DNA of 64,000 nt from Chelatococcus sp. YT9 (GTDB lineage Bacteria > Pseudomonadota > Alphaproteobacteria > Rhizobiales > Beijerinckiaceae): assembly GCF_018398315.1 (NCBI RefSeq), contig NZ_JAHBRW010000001.1, positions 3,976,501-4,040,500 on the forward strand, in the 5' to 3' direction. The notes under the pieces are model-generated. The model searched no databases, was not told where the DNA came from, and saw nothing but the letters and a program-made list of their open reading frames with translations. Positions 11,172-20,006 of this stretch are shown here, piece by piece. A program made the translations under genes and the position numbers. The number at the start of each line of letters is the position of its first letter. Position 1 is the first letter of the stretch.

Positions 11172-12611
11172 ATGGCACCGCTCTTCCCAGCCTTCAGTGT
11201 GGTCCTGCCAGAATTCATTCTGGCAGCGGGTGCGCTTGCGCTCGTTCTGATCGGCGCCATTCGCGGCGAGCGCTCCAACGGGCTCGTCTCGGCTCTCGCG
11301 GTGGCCTTGATCGCCGCCGCCGGCGTTGCGGTGGCTCTGCAGGGTGGTGAGCGCGCGGAGGCCTTCGGTGGCTCCTTCGTCGTCGACAATTTCGCGCGCT
11401 TCATGAAATTGCTGGCGCTGGTCGGTTCGGCTGCCGCGCTTCTCCTGGCGCGTGACTTCTTCCGGCGCGCCAGGCTCGATCGTTTCGAGTACCCGATCCT
11501 CGTGGTCCTCGCGACGCTCGGCATGATGATGATGATCTCGGCGAATGATCTCATCGCGCTCTATCTCGGCCTCGAGCTGCAGAGCCTCGCGATCTACGTC
11601 ATCGCCGCCTTCGACCGTGACAACGCGCGTTCGTCGGAAGCTGGCCTCAAATACTTTGTCCTGGGTGCGCTCTCCTCGGGCATGCTGCTGTACGGTTCCT
11701 CCCTGGTATATGGCTTCACGGGGACGGTTTCCTTCCCCGGCATTGCCGCGGCGCTCGCGGGCGGCCATGGTGGCACGGGCCTCATCTTCGGCCTCGTCTT
11801 CATTGCCGCAGGCCTTGCATTCAAGATCTCCGCCGTTCCATTCCATATGTGGACACCGGACGTCTATGAGGGTGCGCCGTCCCCGGTCACCGCCTTCATG
11901 GCCAGCGCGCCGAAGGCGGCAGCCATGGCGCTCATGGTGCGGGTCTTTATCGGAGCCTTCCCCGACATTATCGGTCAGTGGCGCCAGATCATCGTGTTCG
12001 TGGCGATCGCCTCCATGGTGCTCGGCTCCTTCGCCGCCATCGGCCAGCGCAACATCAAGCGGCTCATGGCCTATTCGTCGATCGGTCACATGGGCTACGC
12101 CCTGGTCGGCCTCGCGCCGGGCACCGCCAACGGCGTGCAGAGCGTGCTCATCTACATGGCGCTCTATCTTGCCATGACGCTGGGCAGCTTCGCCTGCATC
12201 ATCGCGATGCGCCGCGAAAGCGGGCAGGTCGAGACGATCGATGATCTCGCGGGACTGTCGAACAGCCAGCCGGTGCTCGCCTTCCTGTTCGCGATGCTTC
12301 TCTTCTCGCTGGCCGGAATTCCGCCGCTCGCGGGCTTTTTCGCCAAGCTTTATGTCTTCGGTGCTGCCATCGAGGCCAAGCTCTATGGCCTTGCCGTCAT
12401 TGGTGTGCTGGCGAGCGTGGTGGGTGCCTTCTACTACCTGCGCATCATCAAGCTGATGTATTTCGATGAGCCGAAGGCCGGCGCCTACCAGCCGATGGCG
12501 CCTGAAGTGCGCTTCGTGCTTGGGGTGTCGAGTGTCGTCGTGATCCTCTTCTGGCTCGCACCGGCGTCGATCGTGGCAGCCGCTTCCGCGGCAGCGAAGT
12601 CTCTCTTCTGA
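11172..12611 (+). CDS. nuoN: NADH-quinone oxidoreductase subunit N
   Basis: 479 residues, the third antiporter-like subunit. It shows the [21 protein letters not shown] region with the conserved Glu, the [22 protein letters not shown] loop and the [18 protein letters not shown] segment with the central lysine. It starts 12 bases after nuoM. The next gene, birA, begins 2 bases after the nuoN stop, so the operon continues without a break into birA. Confidence 0.97.
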   Translation: MAPLFPAFSVVLPEFILAAGALALVLIGAIRGERSNGLVSALAVALIAAAGVAVALQGGERAEAFGGSFVVDNFARFMKLLALVGSAAALLLARDFFRRARLDRFEYPILVVLATLGMMMMISANDLIALYLGLELQSLAIYVIAAFDRDNARSSEAGLKYFVLGALSSGMLLYGSSLVYGFTGTVSFPGIAAALAGGHGGTGLIFGLVFIAAGLAFKISAVPFHMWTPDVYEGAPSPVTAFMASAPKAAAMALMVRVFIGAFPDIIGQWRQIIVFVAIASMVLGSFAAIGQRNIKRLMAYSSIGHMGYALVGLAPGTANGVQSVLIYMALYLAMTLGSFACIIAMRRESGQVETIDDLAGLSNSQPVLAFLFAMLLFSLAGIPPLAGFFAKLYVFGAAIEAKLYGLAVIGVLASVVGAFYYLRIIKLMYFDEPKAGAYQPMAPEVRFVLGVSSVVVILFWLAPASIVAAASAAAKSLF

Positions 12612-12613
12612 GT

Positions 12614-13417
12614 ATGCCGTTCAGCCTCGGGCAGGAGGCCCGTGACGCAGGCTTCGGACTCGCCGCGTTCGAAAGCCTGGGCTCGACCAATGTCGAAGCA
12701 ATGGCCATGGGCAGAGCCGGCCTGACGCAGCCCACCTGGGTTGTCGCGCGCCAGCAGACTGCGGGCCGGGGTCGGCGTGGTAATGTCTGGGCCAACGTGT
12801 CCGGCAACCTCGCGGCTTCGCTCGTGATGGTCACCGACGTGACGCCCGCTGTCGCGGCCACATTGGGCTTCGTTGCTGGGATAGCGCTTACGGATGCGGT
12901 TACCCATATTGCCCCCTATTTCGATAGCGGTTCAGCAGGTGGGAGACGCCTGCTCCTGAAATGGCCCAACGATGTGCTCGGCGATGGCGCGAAGCTGGTG
13001 GGCATCCTTCTTGAGAGCGAGCAGCTTGCCGACGGGCGCCGGATCGTCGTTGTCGGGATTGGTGTCAATGTCGCGATGGTCCCCGATGGTCTGCCTTACA
13101 AGGCAACCTCTTTGTCGTCCCTGGGCGCGGCCGTAACCGCTGAAGACGTGTTCACCGCCCTGACGGACAGTTGGGTCCGCACCGTCGCGCTGTGGGATGA
13201 GGGCAGGGGTATCGGGGCCATTCGCACCCGCTGGTTGAAGCGCGCAGCCGGGCTTGGAGCTGACGTAGCGGTGCATATCGGGCGAGAAATCGTGCGAGGC
13301 ACCTTTGAAACCATCGACGACTCAGGCCAACTCATCATACGAAGGGCAGAGGGGGGCACGGTGGCGGTTGCTGCCGGTGATGTCTATTTCGGTGTCGCGG
13401 CCACAGCAAAAGTGTAA
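12614..13417 (+). CDS. birA: Biotin-[acetyl-CoA-carboxylase] ligase, short form
   Basis: 267 residues. It joins biotin to the carrier lysine of acetyl-CoA carboxylase through biotinyl-AMP. The ligase motifs are the biotin/ATP loop GRGRRG at 51-56 and KWPNDV at 116-121, followed by GILLES. There is no N-terminal helix-turn-helix, so unlike the E. coli protein it is not expected to repress biotin genes. A small C-terminal SH3-like domain follows. The gene sits 2 bases after nuoN, the usual Hyphomicrobiales order nuoN-birA-rnj. Confidence 0.93.
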   Translation: MPFSLGQEARDAGFGLAAFESLGSTNVEAMAMGRAGLTQPTWVVARQQTAGRGRRGNVWANVSGNLAASLVMVTDVTPAVAATLGFVAGIALTDAVTHIAPYFDSGSAGGRRLLLKWPNDVLGDGAKLVGILLESEQLADGRRIVVVGIGVNVAMVPDGLPYKATSLSSLGAAVTAEDVFTALTDSWVRTVALWDEGRGIGAIRTRWLKRAAGLGADVAVHIGREIVRGTFETIDDSGQLIIRRAEGGTVAVAAGDVYFGVAATAKV

Positions 13418-13494
13418 TAGGAACGTAGCGCTGCTTTCGGTCACAGCATTTCGATCAGCCCCTCACACTCAAGGCTCGCCCCCGCGGTGGGTCG

Positions 13495-13522
13495 TGCCGC
13501 GCTTCGTTTGTGACACGCGGCA
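13495..13522 (+). other. Stem-loop in the rnj leader
   Basis: TGCCGCG at 13495-13501 is matched by CGCGGCA at 13516-13522 with a 14-base loop. It lies in the 247-base gap between birA and rnj, upstream of a second, stronger hairpin. Confidence 0.35.
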
Positions 13523-13607
13523 TCATGCCGGCTTCGCGCATAGTCTGACGAACCCTAGGTTTCAGCGAGCTCAGATTCAGGCGTCTGCCGCTGTGCGGCG
13601 GGGCGTG

Positions 13608-13646
13608 GAAACCCGCGTTCATCATGCGCGGGTTTCTCATCGTTTT
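13608..13646 (+). terminator. Terminator-like hairpin between birA and rnj
   Basis: GAAACCCGCG (13608-13617) pairs perfectly with CGCGGGTTTC (13627-13636) around a 9-base loop; TTTT follows at 13643-13646. It could end the nuo-birA transcript. It also lies only 28 bases before the rnj start codon, so it may instead be a leader element controlling RNase J; both readings are possible. Confidence 0.55.
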
Positions 13647-13664
13647 AGGGAAGGGTAGGAGGGT

Positions 13665-15332
13665 ATGGCGCCCCGCAACGACAGCTTGGTCTTCGCAGCC
13701 CTCGGCGGGCTCGGTGAAATCGGCATGAACCTGAGCCTCTATGGTTTCGGCCCCGAGAACCGTCGCCAGTGGCTGATGGTCGATTGCGGAGTGAGCTTCG
13801 CGGGCGAGGACGTGCCTGGCGTCGATCTTGTCCTGCCCGACATCCGTTTCATCGAGGAAGAGCGCAAGAACCTCGTCGGCATCGTGATCACCCACGCCCA
13901 TGAGGATCACATCGGCGCGATAGCGGATCTGTGGCCGCGGCTGCGTGTGCCTGTCTACGCCACGCCATTCGCGGCCGGCCTTCTGGAAGCGCGCCGCCTC
14001 TCCGAGCCCGGCGCGCCGAAGGTTGAAATCCATGTCGTGCCGCAGGGCGGCCGTGTGTCTCTGCCGCCGTTCGACTGCGAATTCATTCCTGTCGCTCACT
14101 CCATCCCAGAGGCCTGCGCGCTCGCCATCCGCACGCCGCTTGGCCTCGTCGTGCATTCCGGCGACTGGAAAATCGACCCGACGCCGCCGCTCGGCCTGCC
14201 CACCGACGAGGCCCGCTTGCGGGAGCTGGGGGAGGAAGGCGTGCTCGCGCTCGTCTGCGATTCCACCAACGTGCTCCGCGAGGGCATCAGCCCGAGCGAG
14301 GCGGATGTCGCCGCCACGCTTGCCGAAATCATCAAGACATCGCCCGCGCGTGTCGCGGTCACGACCTTCGCCTCGAATGTCGCGCGTCTCCATGCGGTGG
14401 CGCGGGCGGCGGCTCTCGCCGAACGCGAAGTCGTCGTGTTCGGCCGGGCGATGGAGCGCGCGCTCGATGTGGCGGGGGATTGCGGCTACCTTGAGGGCCT
14501 GCCGCCGTTCCGGTCGCCGGATGTCTACGGCTATCTGCCGCGTGACAAGGTGGTCGCCCTTCTCACAGGCAGCCAGGGCGAGCCACGCGCGGCGCTCGCG
14601 CGGGTGGCTACGGACAGTCATCCCGACATGACGCTGGCGCCAGGGGACCGGGTGATCTTTTCGTCGCGCACGATCCCCGGCAACGAGCGTTCGGTCAATC
14701 GCATCATCAATAGCCTGGCCCAGCGCGGCATTGAGATCATCACTGACCGCAATCACCTCGTCCATGTCTCCGGACATCCACGGCGCGGGGAGCTCGAGGC
14801 TCTCTACGGCTGGCTTAAGCCTCGGATCGCCATCCCCGCCCACGGCGAAGCCCTGCATCTGACCGAGCATAAGGATTTCGCCCGCGCCATGGGCGTGCCG
14901 GAGGTGTTGCGGCCGATGAATGGGGACGTCGTGCAGCTGGCGCCGGGCAAGCCTTCCGTGGTCGATCAGCTGCCGGTGGGGCGGGTGTACAAGGATGGAA
15001 CGGTGCTCGTCGACAGCGGCGAGACTGTGGTGCCGGAGCGCCGCCGCCTATCCTTCAGTGGCGTGGTCACCATATCCTTGGCGCTGGATTCCAAGGGCGA
15101 TATTGCCGCGGACTCGCAGGTCTCCTTCAGCGGGCTGCCGGAAGCCTTTGGCGCCGACACCACTGTCGAGCTAATCGCCGACGCGATCGCCGACGTGCTC
15201 GATGGTCTGCCCCGCGCCAAGCGCCGCGACCCGGACAGCGTGGCAAAGGCGCTCGAGCGCGCCGTCCGTTCGGAAATCCAGCATGCCTGGGGCAAGAAGC
15301 CCACCTGTCACGTGCATATTCTTGCCGTATAG
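13665..15332 (+). CDS. rnj: Ribonuclease J (metallo-beta-lactamase/beta-CASP family)
   Basis: 555 residues. The zinc-binding motif HAHEDH is at residues 77-82, with H145 (VAHSIPEA) and D167 (HSGDWKID) as further ligands. The beta-CASP part contains FASNVARLHAVARAA and the later SGHPRRGELEALYGWLKP segment with the C-motif histidine. The family has 5'-to-3' exonuclease and endonuclease activity on mRNA and rRNA precursors. An AGGAGG at 13657-13662 lies very close to the ATG. In this order rnj follows nuoN-birA and precedes a DUF1467 gene, as here. Confidence 0.93.
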   Translation: MAPRNDSLVFAALGGLGEIGMNLSLYGFGPENRRQWLMVDCGVSFAGEDVPGVDLVLPDIRFIEEERKNLVGIVITHAHEDHIGAIADLWPRLRVPVYATPFAAGLLEARRLSEPGAPKVEIHVVPQGGRVSLPPFDCEFIPVAHSIPEACALAIRTPLGLVVHSGDWKIDPTPPLGLPTDEARLRELGEEGVLALVCDSTNVLREGISPSEADVAATLAEIIKTSPARVAVTTFASNVARLHAVARAAALAEREVVVFGRAMERALDVAGDCGYLEGLPPFRSPDVYGYLPRDKVVALLTGSQGEPRAALARVATDSHPDMTLAPGDRVIFSSRTIPGNERSVNRIINSLAQRGIEIITDRNHLVHVSGHPRRGELEALYGWLKPRIAIPAHGEALHLTEHKDFARAMGVPEVLRPMNGDVVQLAPGKPSVVDQLPVGRVYKDGTVLVDSGETVVPERRRLSFSGVVTISLALDSKGDIAADSQVSFSGLPEAFGADTTVELIADAIADVLDGLPRAKRRDPDSVAKALERAVRSEIQHAWGKKPTCHVHILAV

Positions 15333-15342
15333 GAAGAGAGGA

Positions 15343-15376
15343 CTGCCTGCTGCCCGAGCGGTAGCGGGGAAGGCAG
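15343..15376 (+). terminator. Possible stem-loop after rnj
   Basis: CTGCCT (15343-15348) pairs with AGGCAG (15371-15376), with a second inner pairing GCTGCC/GGTAGC. There is no T tract, so it is a weak terminator candidate or a leader structure for the next gene. Confidence 0.3.
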
Positions 15377-15443
15377 GCCGTGCCAATGCTGGCCGCTCAA
15401 TGGGCGATGAGGGAGGATCCGCACCGGAATGTTGGAAGACTAT

Positions 15444-15689
15444 ATGCCGATGTCGACGATCACCGGATCGCTGGCGCTGTTCTTCATCATCTGGTGGACC
15501 ACGCTCTTCGCGATCCTGCCGTTCTGGGTCCGAAGCCAGGCCGAAGACGATGGGGAAGGCATACCGGCCGGAACCGAACCCGGCGCCCCCCAGCATCCTC
15601 AGCTCCTGCGCAAGATCCTCGTCAACACGGCGGTGTCGATTCTGGTCTTCGTTGTCGTGAGCATCATTGTGAACAGCGTCGACCTTTGA
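15444..15689 (+). CDS. DUF1467 family small membrane protein
   Basis: 81 residues from the ATG at 15444, preceded by GGAAG at 15434-15438; an in-frame ATG at 15429 behind GGAGG would add five residues. Two membrane helices are clear: residues ~3-23 (around GSLALFFIIWWTTLFAILPF) and ~58-78 (NTAVSILVFVVVSIIVN). The WWxTLFAILPFWVRSQ N-terminal region is typical of DUF1467, whose function is unknown. In many relatives proS follows; here it does not. Confidence 0.8.
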   Translation: MPMSTITGSLALFFIIWWTTLFAILPFWVRSQAEDDGEGIPAGTEPGAPQHPQLLRKILVNTAVSILVFVVVSIIVNSVDL

Positions 15690-15707
15690 TGCCAACACTT
15701 ATGCAAA

Positions 15708-15730
15708 TGGCCCCGTCACAGACAGGGCCA
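15708..15730. terminator. Possible hairpin between the convergent DUF1467 gene and the 71-residue ORF
   Basis: TGGCCC (15708-15713) pairs with GGGCCA (15725-15730). AAAA follows on the plus strand and ATTTGC on the minus strand, so termination of either gene would be weak. Confidence 0.35.
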
Positions 15731-15828
15731 AAATCAGAGAAGTCGTAGCAAACGACGCGGATGCCCGATGAGTAGAAGCTCGCTCGGCCAAGCCGACGGC
15801 TGGTTTCTATGTCCGGCTATTCAGCGTT

Positions 15829-16044
15829 TCAAGCTGGGCGCAGAGCGCATTGGTCAGGCGCCAGGCCGAAGCGATCGGCCAGATGCCAGCGTAGCTCGCG
15901 TGAGGAGCGATAGCGGTAACTGCGATCGATGAGATGGCTGAGATCCTGCCGACGTCCGGCCGTGTCGGTCCAAAGCTTGTCGACGGTAAAGCTGTCGCCG
16001 ACGCGACGGCTTGCAACGCGCCGCGGCGCGAAGATGAAGTTCAT
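15829..16044 (-). CDS. Small basic protein of unknown function
   Basis: 71 residues from the ATG at 16044. The start is supported by AAAGGA seven bases upstream. The protein has 13 Arg, several His and Trp, and no membrane segment or signal peptide; the middle reads DLSHLIDRSYRYRSSRELRWHL. I do not recognise the family. It lies on the same strand just downstream of the cold-shock gene, from which it is separated by 198 bases and a hairpin, so co-transcription is uncertain. Confidence 0.55.
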   Translation of the reverse strand: MNFIFAPRRVASRRVGDSFTVDKLWTDTAGRRQDLSHLIDRSYRYRSSRELRWHLADRFGLAPDQCALRPA

Positions 16045-16204
16045 TATGTTATCCTTTGTTATTGGGTCTTGCCGACCGGTCGTCGAATATGAGCAAACCG
16101 GCGAACCGGTGGGGCTGAGCACAGCCTTGCTCGATAATCTAAACCTGGGACGAACTCCCACCTTCCGGTGTCACCACCTGAATGGGAACATCTGTCAGGC
16201 TGGA

Positions 16205-16222
16205 CGGCCCGAAATCGGGCCG
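16205..16222 (-). terminator. Hairpin after cspA
   Basis: CGGCCCG (16205-16211) and CGGGCCG (16216-16222) form a perfect seven-pair stem with an AAAT loop, 20 bases past the cspA stop on the minus strand. No T tract follows, so this could be a U-less terminator or an mRNA-stabilising end. Confidence 0.45.
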
Positions 16223-16242
16223 CCCGAGATCCGTAAGTAGGC

Positions 16243-16452
16243 TCAGGAGGCCTGAAGGTTGACAGCAGCTTCCTTGCCGGTGCGCCGATCAGCCTCAACC
16301 TCGTAAGAGACCTTCTGTCCCTCGACGAGTCCGACCAGACCCGAACGCTGCACCGCGGAGATGTGGACGAAAACGTCCTTGCCGCCATTGTCAGGCTGGA
16401 TGAAGCCATAGCCCTTCTGATCGTTGAACCACTTTACAGTACCTGTCGCCAT
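16243..16452 (-). CDS. cspA: Cold-shock domain protein (CspA family)
   Basis: 69 residues, a single cold-shock domain. The RNP1 motif KGYGFIQ and RNP2 motif DVFVHIS are both intact, preceded by GTVKWFND. Such proteins bind single-stranded RNA and DNA and melt mRNA structure. An AAAGGA lies 6 bases before the ATG. The long leader behind a candidate promoter at 16608-16636 resembles the leaders of cold-induced csp genes. Alphaproteobacteria carry several paralogues, so the gene symbol is generic. Confidence 0.93.
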   Translation of the reverse strand: MATGTVKWFNDQKGYGFIQPDNGGKDVFVHISAVQRSGLVGLVEGQKVSYEVEADRRTGKEAAVNLQAS

Positions 16453-16607
16453 AGAAAGTCCTTTCGGCCATGGGTAAACGCCGGCAGCCACATCCGCTGA
16501 CCGTCGAACTCTGTCGATTTGGAGAGGTAGTCTGAAGGAGCACGCCGCTCGGCGAAAGCGAATAAGTGCATCCGTCCGGCCCATCGTCCGGTCAACATCG
16601 TGCAACA

Positions 16608-16636
16608 TATGTAAGCGGAAATGCGTCTTTTGGCAA
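16608..16636 (-). promoter_or_regulatory. Candidate promoter and long leader of cspA
   Basis: On the minus strand TTGCCA (16636-16631) and TACATA (16613-16608) are separated by exactly 17 bases. Transcription from about 16600 would give a leader near 150 bases before the cspA ATG, typical for csp genes. Confidence 0.45.
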
Positions 16637-16923
16637 GATGGCAGGCGGTGCCCCCTCGTGGGTGCGAAAAAATATCAGCGGTTTCAAGATGTTGCAGCAA
16701 CAGAGGGAGGCTGCTTCACGCATCCTCAAGCCTTTGAAGAGATAGCTATAGGCTGGTCTCCTATCCGCATGGCGTCCGCCGGCAGACGGTGCGAGAGAGT
16801 ACAGGCTTGCGGACGGGCGAACGATCATCGCTCGTCGCCCCATCTCCTCCAGATCGTTAAAGGCACCGGCTGATGCGCGTTGGTACTGGATTGCCGCCTA
16901 CGGACATGCTCTAGTGGCCGCCC
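16637..16923. other. Intergenic stretch between the divergent cspA and SRAP genes
   Basis: No gene was recognised. The region must hold the promoter of the SRAP gene. I looked for an alphaproteobacterial SOS box (GTTC or GAAC direct repeats spaced by seven bases) and did not find one. Confidence 0.4.
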
Positions 16924-17673
16924 ATGTGCGGTCGCATCATCCAGGCCAGCGAGCCGGAACTTCTTGCCCTGGGCATTCTGAACGCGGTTGTCGACGGGAC
17001 GTCGTCCCGCGTGAAGCCGCGCTACAATGGGGCGCCTGGCCAACCACTCTGGGTTGTGCGGGAGAATCCGCAGACCGGTGAGCGCAGACTGGATCTCCTC
17101 CGCTGGGGGCTGATCCCATCCTGGTTGCAGGATCCCGCGGGCGGCCGCCGCCCCATCAACGCCAAGGCGGAAACGGTTCACAGTCTCACAAGCTTTCGCG
17201 CGGCCTTCGCGCGAAGGCGGTGTCTCGTGCCGGTGGACGGGTTCTTCGAATGGCAAGCCATTCCGGGAATGCGGACGAAGCAACCGCATGTTATCGCCAT
17301 GCGCGATTCTGCGCCCTTCGCTCTCGCGGGTATCTGGGAGAACTGGCGGCATCCCACTAATGGATGGATGCGCACGTTCTGCGTCCTGACGACGGAGGCC
17401 AACGCGTGCATCAACCGAATTCACCACCGTATGCCGGTGATTATCGGCCCTGAGGGATACGATCGGTGGCTATCTGCCCACGAGACAGATCCGCGCGATA
17501 TGCTCCGGCCATATCCCGCCGAGGCGATGACGCACTGGCCCGTATCCCACCGCGTCAACACGCCGGCCAACGATGATGCTGCGCTGCTGCACGCCGTCGA
17601 CGTTCCGCGTGCCCCAGATAACGAGCGGGAAGAAAGGGATCTTCTATCGTCTCTCGCGTCACACGTAGGCTGA
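16924..17673 (+). CDS. SRAP domain protein (YedK/HMCES type abasic-site sensor)
   Basis: 249 residues. SRAP proteins cap abasic sites in single-stranded DNA by a covalent thiazolidine link to the residue at position 2. That Cys2 is present (MCGRI) and fixes the start codon, since methionine must be removed. The other active-site residues are also visible: N79 in INAKAET, E109 in VDGFFEW and H168 in HHRMPVI. The length fits the family (about 220-250). No strong ribosome site is seen. It is a stand-alone gene between cspA (divergent) and a DedA gene. Confidence 0.93.
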   Translation: MCGRIIQASEPELLALGILNAVVDGTSSRVKPRYNGAPGQPLWVVRENPQTGERRLDLLRWGLIPSWLQDPAGGRRPINAKAETVHSLTSFRAAFARRRCLVPVDGFFEWQAIPGMRTKQPHVIAMRDSAPFALAGIWENWRHPTNGWMRTFCVLTTEANACINRIHHRMPVIIGPEGYDRWLSAHETDPRDMLRPYPAEAMTHWPVSHRVNTPANDDAALLHAVDVPRAPDNEREERDLLSSLASHVG

Positions 17674-17762
17674 AACCGACCTATCGTTAAACCGCGAGGT
17701 CAAGCGAGGAGCCCGCTATCGTGATAGCCAGCACTTATCGATATCGCCGCGAAAGCTGACAC

Positions 17763-18416
17763 GTGGATCATTTTTTTGCCTCGTTTGAACCATTTTTGCG
17801 CGCCCACGGCACGCCGGTGGTTGGCCTCGTCCTGTTTTTTGAATCGCTCGGTCTTCCGCTTCCGGGCGAATCCCTTCTTGTCGCGGCTGGCGTGCTGGCG
17901 TCGCGCGGCGACCTCTCCCCAACCTGGCTTTTCGTCTACGCTTGGCTCGGGTCGGTGCTTGGGGACAACGTGGGCTATCTCCTCGGGCGCCTCGTCGGAC
18001 GTGGGGTGCTGCTGCGCTACGGCGGGCGGGTGGGGCTCACCGAGGAACGCTTCTCACGGATCGAGGCGGTCTTCGGCCAATACGGCCCGGTCGCCGTCAT
18101 GTTCGCTCGCTTTTTCAATATTCTCAGACAGTTGAATGGCGTCGTAGCGGGTGTCGCCGGAATGCCATGGCGGCGCTTTCTGCTCTTCAATGTCATTGGC
18201 GCGGGGTTGTGGGTTCTCGTGTGGGGCGGGGGAGCTCTCCTGTTTGGCCGCCACCTGAGCCATGTCGGCGTGTTCCTCCACAGGATCGGCCCGTGGGGCG
18301 CGAGCGGGCTCGCGCTTGCCGTCATCACCATCGTTGCCGGCGTCCTCTGGATGATGCGGCGGCGCTCGAACGGCAGGGAACGCACCGACAAAGCGTCGTC
18401 GGGACAGGAGAACTGA
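17763..18416 (+). CDS. DedA family membrane protein
   Basis: 217 residues from a GTG start at 17763; no good ribosome site is seen, so the start is tentative. The protein has several hydrophobic segments and the SNARE-associated/DedA core, including FFESLGLPLPGESLL, the GDNVGYLLGR loop and the ARFFNILRQLNGVVAGVAGMPWRRF segment with the conserved Arg. DedA proteins are undecaprenyl-phosphate or phospholipid flippase-like transporters of the inner membrane. The tail is short and basic. Confidence 0.88.
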   Translation: MDHFFASFEPFLRAHGTPVVGLVLFFESLGLPLPGESLLVAAGVLASRGDLSPTWLFVYAWLGSVLGDNVGYLLGRLVGRGVLLRYGGRVGLTEERFSRIEAVFGQYGPVAVMFARFFNILRQLNGVVAGVAGMPWRRFLLFNVIGAGLWVLVWGGGALLFGRHLSHVGVFLHRIGPWGASGLALAVITIVAGVLWMMRRRSNGRERTDKASSGQEN

Positions 18417-18510
18417 TGTCGGCGGGCGGGGACGTCAGCCTAATTTGGCTAGCGGGCCAGGACTGATCGTGTCATGCTTTTGCCGTATTTGGGCGTGCTC
18501 CTGATAGGCG

Positions 18511-18556
18511 CGTCTTGCGTAGATGCATTTGATTCCTCATCGAATGCAGAGACGCC
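18511..18556 (+). promoter_or_regulatory. Two-step stem-loop upstream of rlpA
   Basis: In the 275-base gap before rlpA, GCGTCT (18511-18516) pairs with AGACGC (18551-18556) and inside it TGCATT (18525-18530) pairs with AATGCA (18544-18549). The element might be a leader structure or a divided operator; no promoter boxes were clear. Confidence 0.3.
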
Positions 18557-18691
18557 TCAAGGATTTGTTATCCGCCTGGCAAGTTTGGGCTGTCGGATTG
18601 GCCGGTGTTTTGGGCTTTCCGGGGAAGATGGGTTGCGCCATCGCCTGGAGGTCTGTAAATCCGCCATACCGCAACGACACAGGATGGGCCA

Positions 18692-19813
18692 ATGCTGGTC
18701 TTCGAGAAGACGCAACGAACGAGCACCAGTGATGATGTCGCCGATGCATATTCCGATGTTCCCCAGCGTCTTCTCCGGTTGAAGGTCCTTTCACGGCCCC
18801 TGCTCAAAGGGGCGGCGGCCTCCGCGGCAGCCCTCGTTCTCGCCAACTGCAGCGCGCCGCAGCAGCAGGGCTCCAAGATCGATCCAAAATATGGCGTCTC
18901 GCCGAGCCCGCGCGTCGTTTCCAGCGGCCCGATCCCCAAGGGCGGTGGCCGTGACCATGTCGGAAAGCCCTACACCATCGCCGGCAAGGTCTACCACCCA
19001 CGCGAAGATACCAACTATTCGCGCGTTGGCCTCGCATCCTGGTATGGTGACGCCTTCCATGGCCGCAAAACGGCGAACGGCGAGGTTTTCGACAAGCTCT
19101 CGATCGCGGCGGCGCATCCAACCCTGCCGCTTCCGAGCTACGTGCGCGTAACCAATCTGACCAACAGCAAATCGATGGTCGTGCGCGTGAACGATCGTGG
19201 GCCGTTCCACGGCAACCGTCTCATTGATGTCTCTTCGCGGACTGCTGAGGCGCTTGGCTTCAAGCGCGCCGGGACCGCGCGCGTGCAGGTCGATTATCTC
19301 GGCCGCGCCGGTCTTGCCGGTAGTGACGATCGCAAATTGATGGCCACGTTGACCGATCAGGGCCCGGCTCGCCTTCCGGGCTCGACAGCTCCCGTCATGG
19401 TTGCCCGTGCCGAGCCTGCCAAACCCCAGGCGCTTGCCTTCAATCCCCGGCAGGAGCCGCCACCGGCTGCTCCTCGCATCGAGCGCGTGGCCTATGCGGC
19501 GCCGGTGGCGACACCAGCTTCGGCTGCGGCCGCCGTACAGTCCTTCGCGACGGCGCCGGTGCCAAGCCAGGGGCGTGTCGTGACCAATATCCCGCTTCCG
19601 CCAGAGCGGCCATTTGATCTTGGTGGCACGACCCGCGGCACGCCTTCGGTGCCGCAGCGTCAGGCTGCGAACCAGGAGCGTCGTCCCACGAAGGCCGCAG
19701 CGCTTTTCTATGCTGAGACGCAGTCGATGCCGAACGCCTTCCGGGCAAGCAGCGGACTTATCGAAACAAATACGCAAAGATTTGTTTCCTTCAAATCGAG
19801 CTCGCTCGACTAA
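18692..19813 (+). CDS. rlpA: RlpA-like septal ring lytic transglycosylase
   Basis: 373 residues from the ATG at 18692. The double-psi beta-barrel core lies at about residues 105-205: GLASWYGDAFHGRKTANGE, then RVTNLTNSKSMVVRVNDRGPF with the catalytic-region Asp, then IDVSSRTAEALGF. RlpA cleaves denuded glycan strands at the division site. A hydrophobic segment ending in LVLANC (Cys about residue 53) suggests a lipoprotein, but Asn before the Cys is not a standard lipobox residue. The N-terminal ~35 residues before it are unusually long; a TTG near 18779 could be the real start. The C terminus is Pro/Ala-rich with no SPOR domain recognised. Confidence 0.85.
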   Translation: MLVFEKTQRTSTSDDVADAYSDVPQRLLRLKVLSRPLLKGAAASAAALVLANCSAPQQQGSKIDPKYGVSPSPRVVSSGPIPKGGGRDHVGKPYTIAGKVYHPREDTNYSRVGLASWYGDAFHGRKTANGEVFDKLSIAAAHPTLPLPSYVRVTNLTNSKSMVVRVNDRGPFHGNRLIDVSSRTAEALGFKRAGTARVQVDYLGRAGLAGSDDRKLMATLTDQGPARLPGSTAPVMVARAEPAKPQALAFNPRQEPPPAAPRIERVAYAAPVATPASAAAAVQSFATAPVPSQGRVVTNIPLPPERPFDLGGTTRGTPSVPQRQAANQERRPTKAAALFYAETQSMPNAFRASSGLIETNTQRFVSFKSSSLD

Positions 19814-19840
19814 GTATCGATCCCACTGTTGATTTCAGCG

Positions 19841-19870
19841 AACGCCCGGAGCAAGATTCCGGGCGTTTCG
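19841..19870 (+). terminator. Intrinsic-type terminator after rlpA
   Basis: AACGCCCGGA (19841-19850) pairs perfectly with TCCGGGCGTT (19858-19867) around a 7-base loop, followed by a short T-rich tract. It lies 28 bases after the rlpA stop and separates it from the next gene. Confidence 0.7.
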
Positions 19871-20006
19871 TATTGTGGGTGGGAGTGCGGCTATGTCTTG
19901 CGTAACGAACAGCTCGCCCTCGAAGCCAAGCCGGCCTGGACTCCTGCAGATTGGCGCAGCCTTTCCAGTTCGGTATTTCGCGGCTCGATATCGGCAAGGC
20001 AGAAAA

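Noticed and set aside
10053-12089. 678-codon open frame antisense to nuoM/nuoN
   Set aside because: High-GC shadow: charged, His/Arg/Glu-rich translation without motifs, opposite a well-conserved gene.
16637-16923. SOS (LexA) box before the SRAP gene
   Set aside because: No GTTC/GAAC repeat at seven-base spacing was found.
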